Positions 1 through 11,825 of a DNA stretch of 64,000 nucleotides are shown piece after piece; the stretch's first letter is position 1; every line of letters starts with the position of its first letter. The notes below the pieces were generated by a model, which had not been told where the DNA came from, searched no databases, and was given only the letters and a program-made list of their open reading frames with translations. Source of the DNA: Amorphophallus konjac (taxonomy: Eukaryota > Streptophyta > Magnoliopsida > Alismatales > Araceae); contig CM040123.1 of assembly GCA_022559845.1 (NCBI GenBank), forward strand, positions 298,270,642-298,334,641. Direction: 5' to 3'. The translations under genes were made by a program, and so were the position numbers.

Positions 1-1452
1 AATGCAAATAGCTCACAATCGGGGCAGAACTGGCCAACGGTGTAGAAGAAGAAATTATAGAGCTTTGAAAGAGAAAAAACTTTGGTGAAGACAACTTTTT
101 GAAAAGAGGAACAAAAGAAGATGAAAAAGGACCACTTTCAGGACTGCGCAATGAGAGAGAGCCGATTACTTGAGGGAAGCCGGCCTAAATGGGCCGAAAG
201 TCGACTTGGAAGTCAGAAGTTGATAAGAAAAGCTCCGGGGCTCTAAAAAACCATGATCTCCAAGACTCAAAGGATAGGGAATGGTAAAAATGGGCTCAAA
301 ATCCATCCAAGGAAGCTCCAAAATAATGGCTAATTCGGGACATCAAAAATGATGAATAAGAGAAATGACACAACTTGTGGGCTAAAATGGGTGTCAACAC
401 ATAGCCCCTTTTCCTTCATGATATTTCATGCTTACATGCACATATTGCTAGTTTGGGGCGGGTGGATATAAACATCTACAACCTTATTTTTTTGGCGATC
501 ACGGTGGAACGCCGAGTGCCCATCACGTTAGCCTTGTTCTTCTGTAACTTTAGTGTGTGTACGTCTCTATTTGGGTAGCATTTTCTTGGGTTTTCTGCAT
601 TTTTGTGGTTCTGGGATCAGAACGCGGCTCCCAGGCAACCACTTCTATGAGAACGCGGTTCCCAGGCAACCACCTTCTGATTCTGGTAGACCCTGTGGGA
701 GGCTCTCAGGCGCGTCTTTCTTTGACAATTTAATTCACCTCCCGAGGTCTGATTGCTCTATTTTTGGTCCCATTGTGTTGTCCTTTATATTATCTTTCAC
801 TTCCCATATCATTTGCACTCATCCTGTTAGGTTTTGATAATTTAATTGTGTCTTGAATTTCGAGTTTTCTGCAAGAAATCTGTGTGCAGACCCATGGGCA
901 GACTCACAGGAGCGTCATTTGTTGATGTTTTAATATGCCTTTCGGGGTCTGATTGAGCCATTTTATGGTCCTATGTTGCAGATCTTTATGTTATCTTGAT
1001 TTTTTTATATCATTTGCATCTATTTGGTCATGTTTTCATAATTTAAAATTGTCTTAATTTTCAAGTTTTATGTTGGAAATCTGCACGCAGGCTCACAGGT
1101 GCGTTGTTCGTTGTTGATTTAATATACCTTCCAAGGTCAATTTGTTCCTTTTTATGGTCTTGTATTGTTTTCCTTCATATTGTTTATGTTTTCCAACGTT
1201 GTTTGCATCTATATCATCTTGTTTGCATAATGTAATCTTGCCTTAATTTTTCAGTTTTATGCTAGAATTATGCATGCACTCCGGTGCACATAGAGTTTCA
1301 TGCATTGCACTTTGGAGTTGCATTCCTACCTTAGTAAGTGATCCTCTCACCTCCATATTCCTTGGAGTCGACTAGGTGATCTTATCTGGTACCTCCGTAA
1401 GTCTCCGTGAGCCGTGGATTCCCACACGGACGTCGAGCCAGTTGTATCTTTT
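1..1452 (+). mobile_element. Ogre/Tat-like retrotransposon relic: LTR end and 5' untranslated region
   Basis: No credible coding frame is visible here. The stretch GGGTGTCAACAC near 390 and a primer-site-like TGGCGATCACGGTGG at 493-507 resemble the LTR/leader junction of plant Ogre-type gypsy elements. If so, bases 1 to about 480 are the end of an LTR and the rest is leader. This fits the broken Ogre-like gag that resumes at 15.3 kb, after the element inserted at 1453-14789. A block at about 1340-1447 is shared in diverged form with 63420-63520 near the right end. The primer-site match is partial, so the assignment is tentative. Confidence 0.35.
690..1290. repeat. Degenerate tandem repeat, period about 190-200 bp, three copies
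   Basis: The phrase GGTCTGATTG or its relative recurs at 746, 946 and 1135, each time preceded by a CTCACAGG-like GC-rich stretch and followed by T-rich sequence containing ATCATTTGCA and AATTTTCAAGTTTTATG. The copies are clearly diverged, so this is an old local amplification in the relic leader. Confidence 0.7.
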
Positions 1453-4415
1453 TGTGACGACCCAAGATCCGGATACCGGGAGGAGCCCGATACCATTCAA
1501 ATCCTGGCCCGCCGCCCACGAGCCGGGAGGGCTCGAAAGGGCTAAAAGGAGTGTGGAGGTAAAAAGAAATAGGAAATAAGGCAGGGTAATTCAACAATTA
1601 ACAGAAATAATAAACAACTACAACAACAGAGTCCAGTCCAACAGAAAGTATAGTCTAAAGCAGTAAAACGTACCACATGCCAAGTGAACACTCGGCCCGG
1701 CGAGTTGGCAACTGAGAACCTCCGAACCGCGTCCTCGAACCTCGAGGAACAACTTCCACACCTGAAAAGTAGGGATGAGTCTCCAAAAAGAGACTCATCA
1801 GAGGTCCCGCAGAACCCCAACCGGAAACAACGTCGGTAGGGGAAAGGAAAGCTACAACTACAGCAGGAATAGCAAATTGGTGGCCTGTCAAAACTCAGCA
1901 CTACAACTACTTCTACTGTACTAGTCAAGCAGAAAGAGAAATCCTGATCTCACAATCGGGAATCAAACCACACTAAGGCCACTTACCGAGGCAAAACCTA
2001 CGGCAACCCCGCCATAGAGGCCTGTCTCCCAGGATAAGGCCAACCTGGACACGCTGTCCAAGGTGAAACCCCGACCACCTGGTCGCGGGCATCGCACTAA
2101 CCAGACGCAACCTCGGTGAAGCTACTAGCACCCTGGCCACTACCTCGGGAACATTGGACGGTCCAGAAAACCACGTCTCGCAGATGGGAAATGGAACCCA
2201 GAAATAGGAGAGTCACGTCTCACATGATAGGAGTACCTTCCCATAAGAAGCAAGGCCTGATGCGTCCACTGATGTCTTAGACCGCGCCTCAGGTGCCCCC
2301 CTTGACCCCTGGTGGAACGGGGACACTGTACTAGTAACCACAAAGCAAGTGACTAGCTGGGGTCGCGCTCGTCAGCGCGGGTCCAACCGCCCCCAACCAC
2401 ATGTGCACACACAGACCGTGCGTCTCTTATCTGGCCCTCTGACCAATTTTCCCCTCAGTCGGACTCTGGCTGGTAAACGTGGGGCCCGACAGAAACCAGT
2501 CTAAAACTGTCTCTTTCTGGGGTAGCCTCGCCACCACTCCCTGGTGGGACCACTCGCGTGTCGGAAGGCTACGACTAGTGGGGAGTCACTGGTGTGACCA
2601 CTCTCCAAGGAGAAACTCCGAGAAACACACACGCACCATGCGCGAAATCGAGAAGGACCAAGTGGCATCGAGCCACTGGACTCTGGACAGTCCTCTAGAC
2701 TCACTAAATTCAACGGTCCTTGAGTCACAAGACTCGGGGTCAAGACCGTCATACGCAACAACACAAGGCCATCAATCTAGTCTAATCCCTAGGTCTAAAA
2801 TCACGGTAGCATGAATACTGAGACAACTCACGAGCCGTCGAGACTATCCCCTCGAAAGGGAACTCAAGAGACCTCCAGCCCCAGGCTGGATGACTGGACT
2901 TACAGTCCAAGGCCACACACATGGCCCACGCGGAAAGCATATAAGCATGATTCCCAAGGCAGCTCACAAGCTGCCACATCGATTCCCCATCCAAGGGAAA
3001 AGCGGGAAACCTCCAGTCCCAGGCCGGATGACTGGACTCGTAGTCCGAGGCTAAACACTTGGCCCACTCGGGAACCATCTTCCGCAGAAACCTACGACAT
3101 GGGGGGGAAACCCCACCGCACTCACACCGATACACGGTGACTCGATCGAGTGTAACACGAAGGCCCAGAACACATGGGGTCACCCGGACCCACCACACTT
3201 ACGGGCATGCTAATCGAGGTAAACAAAACCTCCGGACACCCAAAGACACGGTCCCGGAACTCCACGGGGTGTCCGATACACACACGACCAGAGGTACGAT
3301 CAGCTGCAGACTACCCGCCTTGGGCTTCCCGACTGGTCACCCTTAAGAACACGCTACCCTTCTATAGCGCGTTCTTTCAGTCAGAACGTGCTATATCCCT
3401 GTAGCGCGACAAAGAAGAACGCGCTATAAACATATAGCGTGATAGACCATAACGCGCTATACATGTATAGCACGATCAGATAGGACGCGCTACTAGTCTA
3501 TAGTGCGACAAGAACAGACGCGCCCTACACCTATAGCGCGACAAGAACCACCTTACTTTTCATCTTCTTCGATGAACACGCCCTATCGGGGCAGTGCGAC
3601 GTCCAAGAACGCGCCCACCTTGGCTAGCGCGTTCTCAGTCTGCTCCCGAAAATGGCAAAAACCGCGAAGGAAACCATTCCACTCCCCAATCACCCCCGGG
3701 TGATGGGAAACAAAAAGAGAAACCTTCCCCAAACCCCTAGGCATGCATCTAAACCCATGGATCGACCAAAAATGCTAAAAATTTGAGATCCGGCTCACAC
3801 CCCAAAAATATGCATTTTGCCCAAAATGCGAAAATAAACCCGCTCGGCTCGCCACGGCCTACAAAACTCGTGGGAAATGAAGTGCACGAGCTGGGGGTCA
3901 ATTTCCCTACCTCCACAGAAGATTTCACGTCCCGAGGTTGCCGATCCACAAAGAAAATGCGACGAAACCCCACCGGTATCCCACGCTCACGAACCGGCTT
4001 CACCTCGCCACCACGCCTCGATCCTCGCCCTGTCCACGCCGCTCCTCACCCCACGAGCATCGCCACCTCGCCCTCGTCCATCTCCGTCGGCCGCCCGGAG
4101 AGAAGAGAGGGGGAGAGGAGAGAACGTGAGAGAGGAGAGGGAAAGAGTGAGAAATGAGAGGGGAGAGAGAGAAAGGGTTAATATATTTATAAAAACTCAA
4201 AAATTTTAGAAATTCAAAAAAACACTAAAAATTACCTCCGCGATCCTTGGGAGGAGCACAACGCACCGGTACTATCTCGGAGTCAGAGAACGCCACAGTT
4301 TGCCCTGCACAGAGTTCCGAAGGTGCGTCAGGGAAAAACACGTGTAAAACACAAAATACACTCCGAGACCCACGAAAATGATCTGAAAAATATCCAAAAA
4401 ATCTGGGACATTACA
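1453..4415 (-). repeat. 3' LTR (left copy) of the LARD-like element
   Basis: This is the 2963-bp LTR copy with TG...CA ends, aligned end to end with 11826-14789. It holds a GC-rich palindrome array at about 3360-3545 and a purine-rich GA tract at 4085-4180. Apparent open frames in it are low-complexity and not conserved in the other copy. Confidence 0.9.
3360..3545. repeat. Array of imperfect palindromes built on GCGCTATA / TATAGCGC
   Basis: Five to six units with a period of about 33 bp each contain a GCGCTATA-like arm, a short centre and a TATAGCGC-like arm, for example units starting near 3383, 3418, 3450, 3484 and 3516. Several units are decayed by C/T or G/A changes. The same array lies at the corresponding place in the partner LTR and, in modified form, in the second LTR family at 45.3-58 kb. 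Confidence 0.85.
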
Positions 4416-4430
4416 GCCCTCCCCCCTTAA
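4416..4430 (-). other. Polypurine tract of the LARD-like element
   Basis: Read on the minus strand, TTAAGGGGGGAGGG directly precedes the TGTAATG start of the 3' LTR. This is the plus-strand priming site for reverse transcription and fixes the element's orientation. Confidence 0.85.
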
Positions 4431-4500
4431 CAAAATTTCATCCTCGAAATTCATCACTAGCACCAAGCCATAGGGGAAGAACACCTCAACCAACTGACAA
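4417..4500 (-). pseudogene. Vestige of chromovirus pol C-terminus
   Basis: On the minus strand, just before the polypurine tract, the frame reads NFEDEILLRGEG. This resembles the extreme C-terminus of Tekay/Del-type polyproteins, which typically ends in an acidic NFxDExL-like stretch beside the polypurine tract. No integrase core or chromodomain can be seen upstream, so only this tail survived. It shows that the element descends from an autonomous chromovirus. Confidence 0.55.
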
Positions 4501-5628
4501 CGCTGTCAGAGCCCCAGCATGAAAAACCTCGATTCTCACAAAAACACCGATCTTGAGGGACACAGCCAGACTAACACCACGAACGACACCTCGCTCCACA
4601 TGCCGCACACACACCGGCCATTTCAGCAGGCACAACACAAAGGCACAAGTCTGGTATCACCTCAGTCACAATGCGAGAACCAATCATGGCACCGCTGCCA
4701 CCATCTCGCTCGCCGAGGAAACGCAGTCCTCGTCGTGAGAAACAGCAACCGATCCATCCTATGGTCGGAAGACAAATCGCACATCAGCTTCACAACCAGC
4801 TGATCGGTCGCACACCCTTCTCAAGGGAACAACCAATACAGAGCCTCCACCAGCTCACGCAACCATCTCAACAGACCGCAACCAGAACATCGGCTCAGCA
4901 CCAAGAATCACCTCACACATGGCAAGCTGAAAGCCAGACATATCATTGTGCCAACTCTGTCAGAAGACAAACTTTGAAAAAGCCCGGATCCCGTCCGGAA
5001 AGGCACATCACAGAAATGACCACTAAAGGTCTCACCTGCACACGGCTCTCACCGTTCACGATGCACAACCGACAGCATCTTCTGTCTGTGAAAGACCATA
5101 CACCGGTCACCAACTACTCGTCAACGGAAAACCTCCACCGGCCCAACGGGTACGATCCAACTCACAACAGGCCATCCACTGACTCACACACAGACGATTA
5201 CCATATCACGAGTTGAACTTCACTCGGACACCGCATCCGATCTTGAGCATCGCGCCAACTTAACCCTCTCAGGGGAGCATGACAAACCAACGCCAAGACT
5301 CAGGAGTCTTCGGTCATCACCTCACTTGACTCAGACTTATAGGGAAATCCTCACATGCTGGTCACCAGACCAGGGATAACCACTCCAACGCCAACGTGCC
5401 ATCAAGGACTACCATTTAGACGCCAATCTTATCCAAAGGCCTCAGCCCACAGGCGTCACTCTTCCGTCTTGTCTCATCGAAACCTTCGTCTCGATTAATC
5501 CAAGTGGACACCTGCCAATCCCGATTCCGCCCTCACCACAAAGCCACGGGACACCACCTGAACAACTTACGGCACACATCTATAGGGGAGGAAAGTGCCA
5601 TCCAAAATTACCGCAACCTAGTCACCAA
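4431..5628. other. Non-coding internal domain of the LARD-like element, left piece
   Basis: About 1.2 kb of CA-rich (plus-strand) sequence continues the internal domain up to the nested solo LTR. Short open frames exist in several phases, the longest about 180 codons on the plus strand, but they are opposite to the element's orientation, lack recognisable motifs and look like compositional artefacts. I see no gene here. Confidence 0.6.
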
Positions 5629-6247
5629 TGTTACGACCACCAATTTGGGCACTGGCCCAATTGAGAATAATTCGGGCCCGTGAACTCAATGAGCCAGAAA
5701 TATGGACAGGTTATTAAAGGATCCTTAGGAAATTGGTAACTTACTATAGGGAGGTCAGAATTAGATGAAACCAAAGCCCATGTCATGACTATTAGGTAGG
5801 GAACAACTTTGATGAAGAATATAACTTCTGACAAATGGGCTTAATAGGAGATACGAAGGAGTTATGATAATGGGCCTAAATTATTACAAAAAAACACAGA
5901 CACCGGTTAAAATAAAAGGATATCTGGGTTCACAGTCAACCAAATAGGATGAAACCAGGCTCATTAGAAAGCTTAGGCCATTAGTCCAAACTCTTCTGTT
6001 GACACGAAAACCCAATTCGCAATAGAACCCAAGGTTCTTAGCCCATTTGCTGCCAGCTGTCACGAAGAGGTGCGACGGTTAGGAGAACTCGGATGTAATT
6101 AATGGGAAATTCATAACTTCATCTGTAATTAATGAAATGACCTGAAACCAAGGCCATAATTCCAAGTGAGATGTCAGATACAATTTCTATGTTGAGGTCA
6201 AGGTCAAATACTGCCTGGACACTAGAGCTATACCTGGACTACCTCGG

Positions 6248-7230
6248 GCTACCGAAAGATTGCCACTGGAATGAGGGAGAATAAATGATAATATTGTGAA
6301 AATCATAACTCGTGATAGGGATAATGAGATTTGATGAAACAATGACCCAAATTCTGATCCAGAAGTTCTCTTGATTTCATCTGAAGATGTCCCAGCCTGA
6401 ATCTCGACGGAAGAGCACACCCACGCACCTTATGACTGAGTAGACGAAGGGTCACGACTGAAATAGGGGAAAATAAATGTTAATGTTTGAAAAATCCTAA
6501 CTCGGGCTAAGAATCACGAAATTAGATGAAATTACCACCATAATTTAGATCAAGAAGTTCTGTTGATTTTATCTGAAGATACCCAAACCCAAATCCCAAC
6601 GGAAAAATGCACTCACTCGCATTTATGATAAGGTAGACGAAGGGTCACGACTGAAACAGAGGAGGAACGACGTTAATATTGTAAAAATCATAACTTGCGC
6701 TAGAGTTGATGAAATTCAATGAAACTAAGACTTAAAGTTAGATCTAGAAGTTCTCTTAATTTCATATGAAGACACCTTAACCTAATTCCCTACAGAAATG
6801 TGTGCACACTAGCATTTATGATCAGGTAGATGAAGGGTGGCAACTGGAACAAGGGAAATGAATGTTAATATTGAGAAAATCATATCTCATGCTAGAATTC
6901 ACGAAATTCAATGAAACTACAACCCCGAGTTAGATCTCAAAGTCATCTTCATTTCATATGAAGACATTATAACTTAAATCCCAACAAAGAAATACGTTCA
7001 CTCGCATTTATGATCAGGTAGATGAAGGGTCGCAACTGGAACATGGGAAATGAATGTTAATATTGAGAAAATCATATCTCATGCTAGAGTTCACAAACTT
7101 TGATGAAACCACAACCCCGAGTTAGATCTCGAAGTCATCTTCATTTCATTTGAAGACATCTCAACCTAATTCCTAACAGCAAGTCGTTCCCACTCGCATC
7201 TATGACCGGATAGACGAAGGGTCACCTCTG
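6248..7230 (+). repeat. Tandem repeat, period 192-193 bp, five copies
   Basis: The landmark TAGACGAAGGGT (or TAGATGAAGGGT) falls at 6441, 6634, 6827, 7019 and 7211, giving steps of 193, 193, 192 and 192 bp. Each unit also carries a GTTAATATT-like motif, an AAATCATA motif and GAAGACA or a relative. The array lies just upstream of the LTR's TATA box, where enhancer-like repeats often occur. Confidence 0.92.
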
Positions 7231-7336
7231 TTCAACCGAAGGGATGCTTAGCATTAACCCCTCTTTAAAGTAGCGACCTTTGGGAGCAGGCTGGAGGCTT
7301 GTGGATCATGGATAGGACCCTGGGAGGCTTGGAGGC

Positions 7337-7344
7337 TATATAAA
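7337..7344 (+). promoter_or_regulatory. TATA box of the solo LTR promoter
   Basis: TATATAAA sits in GGCTATATAAAGAGG, with no competing match nearby. By the usual plant spacing, transcription would start near 7370, making everything upstream U3. Function is inferred from the motif and its position only. Confidence 0.6.
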
Positions 7345-7760
7345 GAGGTGGGTTTCATGGGTGGTCAACCTTTAGCAACACTTATCTTCCACTTTATGCC
7401 ACCTACGGGTCCTCTTGTGAAAGGAAGAGAGGTGAGCGACCTTGGCCCTTGCGTAGGAGGGTGGACCTGCAGTGAAGTCTTGGTGGGTCTGGGGTGTGGA
7501 TCTCATCCCCGGATCGAAGGGTAAAGCTGAGGTGGATCTGGGGTGTGGATATTATCCCCGGATCATCAGTTAACATCTCAAAGTTAGGCACCTAACCTCA
7601 AACTTAGGGGTCAATAACGCATTAGAATGGTTTTTGAGAAAAATATATATTTTCTACACTCTAAAAGGGGGACAAAGGGCAGGTGGGGATGACCATCATA
7701 CTCATTTTGGGATCTATTTTTCAATCAATTTTGGGTTTCATGAGTCTCCACACCCATGGG

Positions 7761-8490
7761 AAGGTCCATGCATGTTTTAAGTAAAGCATGTGCATGATTT
7801 AGTGAAGAAGGTCCGTGCATGTTTTGAGTAAAGTCTGTGCAAGTTTGCATTAGCCATGAGAAGGTCCATGCAAGTTTTAAGCAAAGTCTGTGCATGTTTG
7901 TGTTAGCATCGGTGCACATTTAGTCCATGTGTGGGTAAAGGCCTGTGCATGTTTGTGTTAGCATCGGTGCACTTTTAGTCCATGCGTAGGTAAAGGTCTG
8001 TGCATATTCTAGATAAGGTTGGTGCATGTTTTGTTCAAGCAAAGATAAAGTTTGTGCATATTTTGTCCAAGTCTAGATAAGGTTAGTGCATATTTTGCTC
8101 AAGTAAAGATAAGGTCGGTGCATACTTTGTCCAAGCGTAGATAAGGTTGGTGCATATTTTGTCCAAGCCTAGATAAGGTCAGTGCATGTTTTGACTAAGT
8201 CAAAACAAGGTCAGTGCGTGTTTTGCCTAAGCCAAAACAAGGTCAGTGCATGTTTTGCCAAACCAATGTCAGTGCATGTTTTGCCTAAGCCAAACTAAGG
8301 TCAGTGCATGTTTTGCCTAAGCCAAAACAAGGTCAGTGCACGTTTTGCCTAAGCCAAAATAAGGTCAGTGCATGCTTTGAACATGGTCGGTGCACATCCT
8401 GTCTAGACTCTAAGCAAGGTCGGTGCACATCCTGTCTAGACTCTAAGCAAGGTCGGTGCACATGCTGCACAGACCTTCATGTGCACCGAC
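7761..8490 (+). repeat. Minisatellite of GGTCNGTGCAT...-type units of about 32-36 bp
   Basis: Roughly twenty units carry a core like AAGGTCAGTGCATGTTTTG followed by a variable CCTAAGCCAAAAC or CCAAGCGTAGAT-type tail. Neighbouring units are most alike, and sub-types cluster (GTGTTAGCATCG units near 7900-7970, CTGTCTAGACTC units near 8400-8450), showing local slippage or conversion. There are no unique spacers, so it is not CRISPR-like. Encoded peptides in any frame are by-products. Confidence 0.9.
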
Positions 8491-8958
8491 CTAATTTCCA
8501 GAAACTGAGAAAAGGGGGATTTTGATAGGGCATTTTAATTCATAAAAATATAGAAAAAATAGGAAATGATGGGAAACCAAGGCAGAACCCTTCTGTAAAA
8601 GTTTCATGCATCCAGAAATTTCGTACTTGTAGATACAAGACATTCTCCATGCATGTGTGGCCTAGAAGGATAGACCTGTTCTTTTTATATGATAACCTGA
8701 ACATGACCGCGAGTGTATTTAGCCCTCTTAAACTATAGAAGCATATCTATGAGCATGTTTAGAATATTAGAAGCACGACTGTGAGTATGTTTAGCCCACT
8801 TAAAACATTGAAAGCATGTTTGTTATGATAAAGTATCATACTAATATGTGTAAAATGGGTATGTATGTGAATGCGAATACGATGTGAATGGAATCAACAG
8901 TCTTATGTGAGATAGGACTTCGGTCCCCGTGGGGGGGATGGCCCTGGAATGAAATCAT

Positions 8959-9141
8959 ATTGATTCGGTCTTCGGTCCCATCGTGGGGCGGCCTTTGTGA
9001 TGTGGTGTTAAAAAATGCCACGAGGCCACCAAGAATCTAGATGGTTTAAAATCCTATTGATTCGGTCTTCGTTCCCATCGTGGGGCGGACTTTGTGATGT
9101 GGTGTTACGTAACACCACGAGGCCATCAAGAATCTAGGTGG
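8959..9141 (+). repeat. 96-bp direct duplication in the solo LTR
   Basis: TATTGATTCGGTCTTC starts two adjacent copies at 8959 and 9055. Both run through a TCCCATCGTGGGGCGG stretch and end in CACGAGGCCA...AAGAATCTAG. A (GT)n run follows at about 9181-9194. Confidence 0.85.
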
Positions 9142-9886
9142 GAGTTCGCTCTCGGGTCTGCGCAGTACTCTTTCGTTCGTTGTGTGTGTGTGTGGGCCTC
9201 CTATGATTATGGTAGCTGTTGGTTTGATTATGGTAGCTGTTGGTTTCCAAGAATATCAGAATTGTGAAAATGTGAAAATGTGAAAAGGTGATAATATGTA
9301 AATTGCTCATTCACTTAGTTCTGGTTGCATGTATGGGTACCTACATGTTAGCTAAAGAATATGTATTTTCCTCATATGAGTTATTTTCAGCAGATGATAA
9401 TGAATGGATAATGCTACTGTTAACATTTTAAATTATGTATATAATTGATTATATAGATGCAAGTTAACCCCGGTTTGATTAGGCTGCCTACTGAGCGTCA
9501 CACTCACCCCTTTGTGACACACGTTTTCAGGAGATATAGAGAAGGAGGTTGAGGAGGAGGCTGTAGCTGAGGTGTAGTGCCAGTGCGTAGTTCGACTGGG
9601 TATGCTATGGATGAATGCCTCTTTTATATGTATAGCTATGGGGTAGTAAGCATGTATGGGCTTAGGTTTATTTTGGAACAATGGCCATGTACTCTTCTCT
9701 GAAAATTATGAATTGTTGAGATGATATTTACATTTTTGTAACTATGGTTTCTCCCTCTCTCTCATGCAAATGTATGCATGTTTATATATTGTGCTTCCGT
9801 GGTACGTACAAAGTAATGCTACGGGGTCCAATAAAGAAGAAAAAAAATATGCTCATAATTTGGGACTCGGATCTCGGGGCGTTACA

Positions 9887-11810
9887 GCCAACACCATGAC
9901 CAATGCACTCTGGGTCCCCAGTCGATTATATATCTCACCGTCACAATTCGACATGACCATATAACCAACAAACGCTGTTGTGGTCGATCACACGGTTAGG
10001 CTCACAAACCACTCACAGCCACCAACTGGGACCCATAGTCTGCCAGAGATCACTTCTCCAAAGACGATCTCATCCGAGGACATGACTGGCAACATAAGTC
10101 GGGCACCAGGCCACCGACTCTGACCAACCCATCCTCAACCTCCATCAGGCGACATCCTCAACAACCCCATCCAGGCTCACACCGACGCCTAACACGGCTT
10201 CCATCACAGGAACAGGGTACTCATGTGGCACACTTGCCAACATTTTTCCCCAACACACCATCCTGCCAGTGCCAAGAACCACGATATCTCGAGCAACGGC
10301 ACGATAACAAAATGTCTCACACCGAGGAACCAATCCTCCGATGCTCAACATAATCTCAAGAATCCGCCCGAAGCAATCAACGCTACGATCCTGAACCTGT
10401 GGGTTATGGGCCCACCACGCTTCCACTACGCACTCTGATCCACACGCACAGCCAACACGGAAACTCGGGACTCGCCATCCCGACAATCCACAACTTGGCT
10501 GGCCAACTTCAGAAAACAGGGTGAGGAAAGCTCCATTACCTCGAACCCCAAACACAGATTTACTCCCAATCTGGCAACCCTCTGCGACTCCCCAGACTTC
10601 GATCTGCAACGAATCGGAAAGTTCCAGCACTAGCTAAGAATTCAAACACCGCCCAACCAGCACTCGTCCTTCCGAAACTACGCTAGCACCGTTACACACT
10701 AGGGGAAATGGGCACAACTCTCACAGGCAACCACCTTGCTAAAACACATATCATGTCTCGCACAGATTTCATGGCACACAGAGGCCAACCAAATCCGGGA
10801 ACATAATGCAAGACGATGAACCTTAGCCAAACACAATATCTCCAACCCACGGAGAAACCAACACTCCTCCGACCAATCAGAGAAATTCCATGCTCGACCT
10901 AACCTCAAACCTCGCACATGTCGGGAACAGCACCTTCCGGCACCGAGAAAACCATCGCTTCCATCAGGTCAGTGCCTCCGACACACTCGGCGAGTGTCAC
11001 TTCGAACCACAATCACAGCATCTCTCGATGCACCACCGCTACAATTCCTCGAACTGCAACATGCCACGCCAAGAGCCGTAACACGAGCCATAACCGACAG
11101 CCACCGACGCTCATCCTCGAGTCCCGAAACTCACCACAGAACCTTCACATCTCAAACCAAATCCAAGGCGAACACGACCCATTCGCACACATGAGCGCAG
11201 GAGCAAAAACTCACTGGGACAACTCCACCCAATCCAGCCTCGAGATCCGTAAAACAATCAGGACCGACACGTAATTTCTGACGCCACAGAGCACGACAAG
11301 AACATCAGGCTCGACAAAATAGCAACTCACCGAGAAGATCCTACGCTCACCCGAGCACACCTCTCCATCAGAACACCCACTCTGCCACCTCAAATCACAA
11401 CCTCAACGCCTCAGGGGCTGGATAAACCTCAAGCTAAAGTGGCCAACTCGAAAACAGCTCCCTCAGAGCATGCTCACGGGCACTTAATGACGAACAGTCC
11501 TCGCTAGCCACCTGACCTTGCTGCAAACACCTCGAACATAGCACCGCGAACTCACGCCTGCCAGCAACCTCTGCCCAACCCAGTACAACCGGGATCACCA
11601 CCAATGAGGGAGAAGCTCTCAACCACGATCCTTAGATCCCACGCCGGCACGAAAGCCACGAACAACAACCGCCTTCACAGCGGCACGCAGCGCACTCAAG
11701 CTCTCAAGCGAAAAACAAACACAAAACCCTAAGCCAGCTACCGACTATACTAGACCTTATGGACTCTGATCACTACAATGTCTCGAATTCTTATGTACGT
11801 CCACAACCAC
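9887..11810. other. Non-coding internal domain of the LARD-like element, right piece
   Basis: The internal domain resumes after the solo LTR and runs to the primer site. In element orientation (minus) there are short open frames, the longest about 161 codons at 10145-10630. I recognise no capsid motif, no CCHC knuckle and no repetitive protein signature in them. The strand is strongly G/T-rich in element orientation. I treat it as packaging and leader sequence rather than a gene. Confidence 0.6.
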
Positions 11811-11823
11811 CACTCTGAGACCA
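11811..11823 (-). other. Primer binding site of the LARD-like element
   Basis: On the minus strand, TGGTCTCAGAGTG starts two bases after the LTR end. It matches the initiator-Met-tRNA site TGGTATCAGAGC with one change in the first eleven bases. The second LTR family has the unaltered site at the same spacing. Confidence 0.75.
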
Positions 11824-11825
11824 AC

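Larger units (their letters stand above)
5629..9886 (+). mobile_element. Apparent solo LTR (4.26 kb) nested in the LARD-like element
   Basis: The segment starts TGTTACGACC and ends GGGGCGTTACA, the same extended inverted termini as chromovirus LTRs, and is flanked by accaa and gccaa (4 of 5 bases match). It has no coding frame and no internal direct copy of its ends, so it is best read as a single LTR left after LTR-LTR recombination. A TATA box at 7337-7344 in the middle sets the plus orientation. Upstream of it lies a 193-bp tandem array and downstream a minisatellite. The alternative is a truncated element with only one LTR left. Confidence 0.7.

Noticed and set aside
4519..5216. Plus-strand frames of 94 and 181 codons in the LARD-like interior
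   Set aside because: Opposite to the element's orientation, rich in His/Thr/Ser/Gln from CA-rich DNA, and without a motif.
7761..8490. CRISPR-like look of regularly spaced repeats
   Set aside because: Units are contiguous and drift gradually, with no unique spacers, and the context is a plant retrotransposon.
7725..8525. Short frames with Cys/His-rich repeats (CTSCLDSKQGR, MHRLCLKL)
   Set aside because: By-products of the minisatellite on either strand, with no non-repeat coding sequence around them.
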